Position numbers and translations under genes: made by a program | Notes under the pieces: model-generated | Seen by the model: only the letters and a program-made list of their open reading frames with translations | Told to the model about the DNA's origin: nothing | Database searches by the model: none | Source of the DNA: DASQFD01 sp035633255 | GTDB taxonomy: Bacteria > Actinomycetota > Actinomycetes > Actinomycetales > Dermatophilaceae | Direction of reading: 5' to 3' | DNA length: 26,482 nucleotides | NCBI GenBank assembly: GCA_035633255.1 | Contig: DASQFD010000098.1 | Location: 1 to 26,482 of the forward strand | Shown: positions 21,805-26,482 of the stretch, piece after piece | Layout: every line of letters starts with the position of its first letter | How positions within the stretch are numbered: position 1 is the stretch's first letter

Positions 21805-21893
21805 GGACACCCCGCGTACCTGGAAGAGCTCACCTGCCCTTGCTGCATTCCTGCCCTGGGGGAGTTCGGCGAGGTACCACCACGCGGGGTGCC
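21805..21893 (-). ncRNA. ffs: Signal recognition particle RNA (4.5S type)
   Basis: Read leftward from 21893, GGCACCCCGCG pairs with CGCGGGGTGTCC at the other end (21816-21805), closing one long hairpin. The apical part has GAACTCCCCCAGGGC, the AGGAATGCAGCAAGGGC tetraloop-side motif and GAGCTCTTCC, which are the conserved SRP helix 8 segments that bind Ffh. Length ~89 nt fits the small bacterial SRP RNA. The gene lies upstream of dnaX as in many Actinobacteria. Exact ends could differ by a few bases. Confidence 0.93.
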
Positions 21894-21900
21894 GACCGGA

Positions 21901-21906
21901 AGTCTA
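21901..21906 (-). promoter_or_regulatory. Candidate -10 box of the SRP RNA gene
   Basis: TAGACT read leftward lies 7 nt before the first base of the SRP RNA stem. No clear -35 is visible in the very G+C-rich DNA upstream. Confidence 0.5.
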
Positions 21907-22019
21907 CGGGGGCCGTCGCGCGCGCCGCGACACCGTCGCGCGCCCGACACCGGTCGGGGCGCCCGGGACCGTCGGGCGCCCGGACCGGCCGACCCCGGCA
22001 CCGGCCGCCGGCCCAGGGG

Positions 22020-22048
22020 TGGTCATCCCGGTCGGCGGGGGGGATACT
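22020..22048 (+). promoter_or_regulatory. Candidate promoter for a leaderless SRPBCC gene message
   Basis: TGGTCA (22020-22025) and GATACT (22043-22048) are 17 bp apart, and the ATG begins 6 nt after the -10. There is no ribosome-binding site just before the ATG, so transcription probably starts at the A of ATG. Confidence 0.45.
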
Positions 22049-22054
22049 TCAGGC

Positions 22055-22546
22055 ATGACCGGGACGGGGCGACCGGGGGCAGCGGTCGCCGTGCGCACCT
22101 TGGTGATGGAGCGCGACCTCGACGCCCCCCGCCGGACCGTCTTCGCCGCCTTCACCGACGCCGACCGCCTCGCCCGCTGGTTCGCGCCCCGCGGCTACAC
22201 CGTCCCGCGCTGGTCGGTCGACGTGGAGCCGCACGTGGGCGGGTGCCACCGGCTGACGATGGTCCACGACGAGGACCTCGGACGGGTTCGCAGGGTCGAA
22301 GGCACCTACATCGAGGTCGTGGAGAACGACGTGCTCACCCTCACCGAGCAGGTCATCCTGGGCGACGAGGCTCCACTCCTGCTGACCCTGCGCGTGGAGT
22401 TCACCGACACCGGGCCGGGTCGCAGCGTGGTGCGGATCGAGCAGGGGCCGCTGTCCACCGACATGGTCGAGCGCGCACAGCAGCAGTGGGAGACCTCCTT
22501 CCACAAGCTCGACGACCTCCTCGGGGCTCTCTACCCCGCCCGCTGA
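22055..22546 (+). CDS. SRPBCC (AHSA1-like) domain protein
   Basis: 163 residues. After a short variable start, RTLVMERDLDAPRRTVFAAF and TDADRLARWFAPRGY open the helix-grip SRPBCC/AHSA1 fold, followed by the VDVEPHVGGCHRLTM strand and ending in the long helix with QQQWETSFHKLDDLLGAL. These proteins bind small hydrophobic ligands or act as Hsp90-activator-like stress proteins; the ligand is unknown. No neighbouring gene points to a pathway. Divergent from the SRP RNA and followed by a strong hairpin, so it is a single-gene unit. Confidence 0.85.
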   Translation: MTGTGRPGAAVAVRTLVMERDLDAPRRTVFAAFTDADRLARWFAPRGYTVPRWSVDVEPHVGGCHRLTMVHDEDLGRVRRVEGTYIEVVENDVLTLTEQVILGDEAPLLLTLRVEFTDTGPGRSVVRIEQGPLSTDMVERAQQQWETSFHKLDDLLGALYPAR

Positions 22547-22596
22547 CCGTCCGCACGGGCCCGGCGCCGGGGCCTCCCGCCCCCGCACCGGCATCC

Positions 22597-22619
22597 CCGC
22601 GCCGGGATTTCCGGCGCGG
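22597..22619 (+). terminator. Hairpin after the SRPBCC gene
   Basis: CCGCGCCGG and CCGGCGCGG form a perfect 9-bp stem around GATTT. There is no T run. It lies 50 bp after the SRPBCC stop and before tRNA-Ser, so it separates the two transcripts. Confidence 0.65.
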
Positions 22620-22645
22620 TGCGGCGCTCCGGTAGCCTCCTCGGC

Positions 22646-22735
22646 GGAGGATTCGCATAGTGGCCTAGTGCGCACGATTGGAAATCGTGTTGGGGATGAA
22701 ACCCCTCGCGGGTTCAAATCCCGCATCCTCCGCCA
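22646..22735 (+). tRNA. tRNA-Ser (anticodon GGA)
   Basis: The acceptor strands GGAGGAT and ATCCTCC pair fully, with discriminator G and an encoded CCA. The anticodon stem ACGAT/ATCGT holds the loop TGGAAA with GGA. A long variable arm (GGGG...CCCC) marks a class II tRNA and GCGGG-TTCAAAT-CCCGC is the T arm. Reads UCC and UCU codons. A TAGCCT box lies 7 nt upstream (22633-22638). Confidence 0.97.
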
Positions 22736-22742
22736 GCACCCC

Positions 22743-22771
22743 GGAGCGCCCGCGCATCGCGCGGGCGCTCC
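22743..22771 (+). terminator. Strong hairpin after tRNA-Ser
   Basis: GGAGCGCCCGCGC pairs without mismatch with GCGCGGGCGCTCC around a 3-nt loop, starting 8 nt after the tRNA CCA. No T run follows, as is common for actinobacterial terminators. Confidence 0.8.
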
Positions 22772-22870
22772 GCTGTCCGGCGCGACCCGCTCGTCGCGGC
22801 ATCCGCCCGCCTGACCAGCAGCGGGGACGGAGGGGTGGAAGCCTTCGGGGCGCCGCGCCACGATGGGGGC

Positions 22871-24775
22871 ATGAGCGACGGGGCTTACGCAGCGGCATAC
22901 CAGCGCAGCATCTCCGACCCGGACGGGTTCTGGGGCGAGGCGGCGGCAGCGATCGAGTGGACCAGGCCGCCGGAGAAGGCCCTGGACGACTCGAATCCAC
23001 CGTTCTACCGCTGGTTCACCGGCGGCCGCCTCAACACCTGCTTCAACGCGCTCGACCGGCATGTGCGTGACGGCCGCGGCGACCAGCTCGCCCTCCTCTA
23101 CGACTCCCCGGTCACCGGGACCAAGGCGTCGTTCACGTATGCCGACCTGCTCGACCGGGTGAGCCGCTTCGCCGGTGCGCTCGCCAGCCTCGGGGTCGAG
23201 AAGGGCGACCGGGTCCTCGTCTACATGCCGATGGTGCCCGAGGCGGTCGTCGCGATGCTCGCCTGCGCGCGCCTGGGGGCCATCCACTCGGTGGTCTTCG
23301 GCGGGTTCGCCCCAGCCGAGCTGTCGGCGCGCATCGAGGACGCGACGCCGAAGGTCATCGTGTCCGCGTCCTGCGGCATCGAGCCCACGCGCACCATCCC
23401 CTACAAGCCGATGCTCGACGAGGCCCTGGACCGCTCCAGCCACAAGCCCGAGTCCGTCATCATGCTCCAGCGCGAGCAGCTGCCCGCCGCGATCGGCGAG
23501 CGGGACACGGACTGGGAGGAGATGGAGTGGCACGAGGTCGTCGACGACGCCGAGCCGGCGGACTGCGTCGAGGTCGAGGCGACCGACCCGCTGTACATCC
23601 TCTACACATCCGGCACCACCGGTCGGCCGAAGGGCATCGTGCGCGACAACGGCGGGCACGCCGTCGCGATGGCGTGGTCGATGAAGAACATCTACGACAT
23701 CGACCCCGGTGACGTGTGGTTCACGGCCAGCGACGTCGGCTGGGTCGTCGGCCACTCCTACATCGTCTACGCACCGCTCATCATCGGCGCGACGACGATC
23801 CTCTACGAGGGCAAGCCGGTGGGCACGCCCGACGCCGGGGCGTTCTGGCGGATTCTCAGCGAGTACGGCGCCAAGGCGATGTTCACCGCGCCCACGGCCT
23901 ACCGGGCCATCAAGCGCGAGGACCCGGAGGGCAAGCTCCTCACCGAGTACGACATCTCGCACGTGCGGAACATCTTCCTCGCCGGCGAGCGGCTCGACCC
24001 GGACACCTACCACTGGGCCAACGACGTGCTGCACTGCGAGGTCGTCGACCACTGGTGGCAGACCGAGACCGGCTGGGCCATCGCCGCCAACCTGCGTGGC
24101 CTGGAGCCGATGCCGATCAGGCCGGGGTCACCCTCGGTGGCGGTGCCCGGCTACGACGTCCGGGTGCTCGACGAGGTGGGGATGGAGTGCGACCGCGGCA
24201 ACGAGGGCGCCATCGCGATCAAGCTGCCGCTGCCGCCCGGCACCCTGCCGACGCTGTGGCAGGCCGACGACCGCTACATCGCGGGCTACCTCTCGGTGTA
24301 CGACGGCTACTACCTCACCGGCGACGGCGGCCACATCGACGACGACGGCTACATCTACGTCATGGGCCGCACCGACGACGTGCTCAACGTCGCGGGTCAC
24401 CGGTTGTCCACCGGGTCGATCGAGGCCGCGCTCGCCGGCCACCCCGACGTCGCCGAGTGCGCGGTCATCGGTGTGGCGGACGACTTCAAGGGCCAGATCC
24501 CGCGCGGCCTCGTCGTCCTCAAGGGCGGCGTCGACGCGGAGGCGCACGGTGACCGGATCGTTCGCGAGCTCGTCCAGCGGGTGCGCGACGAGGTCGGTGC
24601 GGTGGCCTCGCTCCGGCAGGTCGACATCGTGGGCGGGCTCCCCAAGACCCGCTCGGGCAAAATCCTCCGCAAGACGATGCGCGAGATGGCCGACGGCAGG
24701 ACGCCGACGATCCCGGGCACCATCGAGGACGTCGGTGTGCTCGACGCCCTGGGCGGGGTGCTCCGCCCCGGCTGA
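22871..24775 (+). CDS. prpE: Propionyl-CoA synthetase (PrpE type acyl-CoA ligase)
   Basis: 634 residues from ATG 22871. Activates propionate (and probably acetate) to the acyl-CoA through an acyl-adenylate. Core motifs: YTSGTTGRPKG (~245), SDVGWVVGHSYIVY, DHWWQTETGW (~393), YYLTGDGGHID, GRTDDVLNVAGHRLSTGSIE, and KTRSGKILRK (~592-601) with the adenylation Lys that protein acetylation controls in this family. GIVRDNGGHAVAM and PTAYRAIKRED favour PrpE over AcsA. An in-frame GTG at 22835 has GGAGGG only 2 nt before it and is less likely. No methylcitrate genes are nearby. Length is normal. Confidence 0.9.
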   Translation: MSDGAYAAAYQRSISDPDGFWGEAAAAIEWTRPPEKALDDSNPPFYRWFTGGRLNTCFNALDRHVRDGRGDQLALLYDSPVTGTKASFTYADLLDRVSRFAGALASLGVEKGDRVLVYMPMVPEAVVAMLACARLGAIHSVVFGGFAPAELSARIEDATPKVIVSASCGIEPTRTIPYKPMLDEALDRSSHKPESVIMLQREQLPAAIGERDTDWEEMEWHEVVDDAEPADCVEVEATDPLYILYTSGTTGRPKGIVRDNGGHAVAMAWSMKNIYDIDPGDVWFTASDVGWVVGHSYIVYAPLIIGATTILYEGKPVGTPDAGAFWRILSEYGAKAMFTAPTAYRAIKREDPEGKLLTEYDISHVRNIFLAGERLDPDTYHWANDVLHCEVVDHWWQTETGWAIAANLRGLEPMPIRPGSPSVAVPGYDVRVLDEVGMECDRGNEGAIAIKLPLPPGTLPTLWQADDRYIAGYLSVYDGYYLTGDGGHIDDDGYIYVMGRTDDVLNVAGHRLSTGSIEAALAGHPDVAECAVIGVADDFKGQIPRGLVVLKGGVDAEAHGDRIVRELVQRVRDEVGAVASLRQVDIVGGLPKTRSGKILRKTMREMADGRTPTIPGTIEDVGVLDALGGVLRPG

Positions 24776-24781
24776 GGGAGG

Positions 24782-24803
24782 CCGCGCGCTCAGCCGCGCG
24801 CGG
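24782..24803. terminator. Hairpin between convergent prpE and ahpD-like genes
   Basis: CCGCGCGC (24782-24789) pairs with GCGCGCGG (24796-24803), loop TCAGCC. It overlaps the last codons of the leftward gene and lies 6 nt after the prpE stop, so it can serve both directions. Confidence 0.6.
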
Positions 24804-25158
24804 CGTACTTCGCGTGGAACTCCAGGAAGGCGTCGTAGGCCCGCGGGCCGTAGACGGTGGCCGGGCCGCCGCACATGAGGATCGCCACCCCGAGCATCTC
24901 GGCGACCTCCTCCGGCGTCGCGCCCTTGACGGCGGCTCCGCGGGCGTGCGAGGCGATGCAGCCGTCGCACTGCTGGGCCACGCCGATCCCCAGGGCGATC
25001 AGCTCCTTGGTCTTGGCGTCCATCGACCCGGCCTCCAGGGCCGCCTTGTGCGTGGCCGAGAAGCCGGCGTAGACGTCCGGGATGGCCGAGCGCAGGGCCG
25101 CGGACGGCTCGCGCAGGTCGGCGAGGACCTGCGTGCCGTGGCGATGGGCGTCACTCAT
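24790..25158 (-). CDS. Carboxymuconolactone decarboxylase/AhpD-family protein
   Basis: 122 residues, ATG after GGAGGAGAACCCC. One CMD domain with the redox pair C64-x2-C67 and H71 (QQCDGCIASHARGA), the AhpD-type active site for peroxidase-linked thiol chemistry, preceded by MDAKTKELIALGIGVA. Probably a cytoplasmic antioxidant protein; the partner is unknown because no ahpC is near. It is followed upstream on the same strand by an AraC-type regulator gene 36 bp away, so the two may be one transcript. Length is normal for the family. Confidence 0.87.
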   Translation of the reverse strand: MSDAHRHGTQVLADLREPSAALRSAIPDVYAGFSATHKAALEAGSMDAKTKELIALGIGVAQQCDGCIASHARGAAVKGATPEEVAEMLGVAILMCGGPATVYGPRAYDAFLEFHAKYAARG

Positions 25159-25194
25159 GGGGTTCTCCTCCGTCGGGGGTCGGGTGGGTGCACG

Positions 25195-25941
25195 CTATCG
25201 GGCGGGCGCGCCCTCATGGCCGCCCCCGCCGCGGTACTGCCCCGGCGTGACGCCCACCAGCGCGGTGAAGTCGCGCGTGAAGTGCGCCTGGTCGTACCAG
25301 CCGTGGCGAGCGGCCAGCTCGGTGAGCGGGCCGGCATACCCCTCGTCGAGCTCGGTGACCACGTCGTGCATCCGGTACCGCCCGAGGACCCACTTGGGGC
25401 CGACGCCGACGTAGTGCACGAACAGCCGCTGCAGCGTGCGCGGCGTGAGCCCGTGCCGCGCGGCCACCTCGCCGACCGTCAGGAGCGTGCGGTCGGCCAG
25501 CAGGTCCGCGACCACCTCCAGCACGCGCTCGTACTGCGCGTCGTCCGGAGCCGGTATGCCGGCCAGCACCTCCTCCGCGACCGCCGCCCAGGCGCCCGGG
25601 TCGTCCGCCAGGGCAGGGTCGGCGAGCGCGCCGCACACGGGCGCGGGGAGCACGTCCGAGGCCGGGACCACCGCGTCCGTCCACGCGCGTGCCGACCGTC
25701 CGCTCAGGGCGGCGAGCCCGCCGGGCCGGAACCGGACGCCGAGCACCCGGCCGGTCCCGCGCACCTCGACGTCGAACCGCCGGGTCACCACGCCGGTCAC
25801 GACCACGCGCTCGCGCCCCACGCCGCGGCGCGGGTGGCTGGCGTGCTCGGCGGTCAACGAGCAGGTCGGGTGCGGGAGCACCCGGCTGGTCACCGACGAC
25901 CCGCGGGGTAGGTCCCAGGCGAGGGACCAGTGGTTCTCCAC
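25195..25941 (-). CDS. AraC-family regulator, 5' end probably lost to a transposon insertion
   Basis: 248 residues from GTG 25941, with a C-terminal AraC DNA-binding pair of HTHs (~150-235: VGEVAARHGLTPRTLQRLF and YDQAHFTRDFTALVGVTPGQ). The N-terminal sensing domain (VVVTGVVTRRFDVEV, VLGVRFRPGGLAAL) is of the type seen in regulators of unknown ligand. The frame stays open and family-like upstream of the GTG (QESWARHVELRRWPTGPA) for 27 codons until the transposase stop, with no ATG or GTG and no ribosome-binding site, so the true first residues and promoter appear cut off. It may be silent or expressed from the transposase side. The AhpD-like gene downstream could be its target. Confidence 0.75.
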   Translation of the reverse strand: MENHWSLAWDLPRGSSVTSRVLPHPTCSLTAEHASHPRRGVGRERVVVTGVVTRRFDVEVRGTGRVLGVRFRPGGLAALSGRSARAWTDAVVPASDVLPAPVCGALADPALADDPGAWAAVAEEVLAGIPAPDDAQYERVLEVVADLLADRTLLTVGEVAARHGLTPRTLQRLFVHYVGVGPKWVLGRYRMHDVVTELDEGYAGPLTELAARHGWYDQAHFTRDFTALVGVTPGQYRGGGGHEGAPAR

Positions 25942-26016
25942 CCAGCGGGCGACGGCCGGCCCGGTGGGCCATCGGCGCAGCTCGACGTGCCGGGCCCAGG
26001 ACTCCTGACATGGAGA

Positions 26017-26034
26017 GATCGTTCATGAATGATC
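26017..26034. repeat. Near-perfect palindrome at the transposase gene end
   Basis: GATCGTTCATGAATGATC is symmetric except for one G/T pair. It overlaps the transposase stop codon and sits at the junction with the AraC gene, so it may belong to the end of the transposable element. Confidence 0.55.
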
Positions 26035-26481
26035 GGGTTGGTTCTTCACGGCGTAGGTGATCCTCAGCTTCGTGCCGGGGTAGGTCGTCGCGGTCGCGGT
26101 CAGCTGCTGGCAGAGGGCGTGGATGGCGCGGCTGCGTCGGGGTGCGGTGGCTGGGTCGAGCCGTACGTGCAGGTGCCCGTCGCTGAGGTGGATGTCGCCG
26201 GGCAGGGTGAATGCTTCGCGGATCAGGGCGCGGGCCTCGTCGTCGGCGCGGGCGTAGTGACCCGCGAGCATCCGGGCGAGGGTGGACTCGGCGTTGTAGG
26301 CGGACATGCGGATGGCGTGGGTGAGCAGCTTGGTCTCCTGCTCGAGCAGCCGCGCCGTCGGGCGCACGTCGCGTAGTGGCAGGTGGCTGGGGGTGTCGCG
26401 CCGGTTCGTCGTGGCGTCGGCGAACCGGTCACGGGCCACGGTCAGCGTCTGGGCGGGTTTGGGGTCGACGGTGGCGGTGCC
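26023..26481 (-). mobile_element. Transposase, C-terminal part; 5' end outside window
   Basis: About 152 residues to TGA at 26025-26023. The frame is open to the window edge, so the GTG at 26439 is internal. LLEQETKLLTHAIRMSAYNA, LAGHYARADDEARALIREAF, the GDIHLSDGHLHVRLDP block and TYPGTKLRITYAVK match the C-terminal end of an actinobacterial group usually annotated as putative transposase; I am sure of the resemblance but not of the IS family name. Catalytic residues lie outside the window. Its stop codon is in the same frame as the AraC gene that follows, and its end lies within ~20 bp of the point where AraC similarity begins. Confidence 0.65.
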
Positions 26482-26482
26482 G

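Larger units (their letters stand above)
2029..25561. repeat. Dispersed 8-bp word CGGCATAC, 17 copies
   Basis: Plus-strand copies start at 2029, 6906, 8209, 9394, 13493, 19124, 20500, 22893 and 25332; reverse copies (GTATGCCG) at 4350, 6735, 9185, 14853, 17415, 21657, 23137 and 25554. Every GGCATAC in the window is preceded by C, and 11 of 17 are followed by C. Five copies are intergenic and twelve lie inside genes. By base composition I estimate about one copy by chance. Confidence 0.85.

Noticed and set aside
2029..25561. CGGCATAC as a Chi-like or FtsK-orienting (KOPS) motif
   Set aside because: Such motifs are strongly biased to one strand of a replichore; here the two orientations are 9 and 8.

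Overview
The window is about 70% G+C, with GTG starts, GTGA start/stop overlaps and start codons sitting 6-8 nt after TANNNT boxes. Gene content (fused oleBC, recR-DUF5063-lysC-asd, ffs beside dnaX) points to an actinobacterium, most likely order Micrococcales near the Intrasporangiaceae/Ornithinimicrobiaceae. That placement is inference.

Both edges look like mobile DNA and the middle like ordinary chromosome. Left edge (1-1509): the 3' end of a recD-like helicase gene, a frameshifted and truncated IS1380-type transposase, about 280 bp without genes, then the 3' half of a tRNA-Pro(CGG) gene. This is what the far end of an element integrated in that tRNA would look like. Right edge (about 26,010 to the end): the C-terminal part of a transposase abutting a 5'-truncated AraC-type regulator gene.

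Region by region: 1574-3276, a cysteine-containing HTH regulator divergent from a hemerythrin/DUF2249 protein, probably nitrosative or redox response; 3417-4339, a DUF427 protein and a deazaflavin-type reductase preceded by a 19-codon leader ORF; 4481-9209, a complete long-chain olefin operon (oleA, oleBC fusion, oleD) with 4-bp overlaps, converting two acyl-CoAs to an internal alkene through a beta-lactone; 9438-12364, a membrane PH-domain protein, a HerA/FtsK-like ATPase, a CoA-binding protein and a small membrane protein; 12393-14687, pyrophosphate-dependent phosphofructokinase and a LytR_C membrane protein; 14956-18673, recR-DUF5063-lysC-asd read leftward, where asd has lost its catalytic cysteine; 18725-21893, a copper-chaperone-like HMA protein, plsC, dnaX and the SRP RNA; 22055-25941, an SRPBCC protein, tRNA-Ser(GGA), a PrpE-type acyl-CoA synthetase, an AhpD-like protein and the AraC regulator.

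The most unusual signal is a short DNA word. CGGCATAC or its complement occurs 17 times between 2029 and 25561, about equally in both orientations, in genes and between them, and it forces rare TAT and ATA codons. It is absent from both mobile-looking edges. It behaves like a genome-wide sequence tag (for example a DNA-uptake or protein-binding word). The second strong signal is the asd gene: an intact frame with Asn-Pro-Gly-Ala where the family has Asn-Pro-Asn-Cys, and no ATG or GTG at the expected start.
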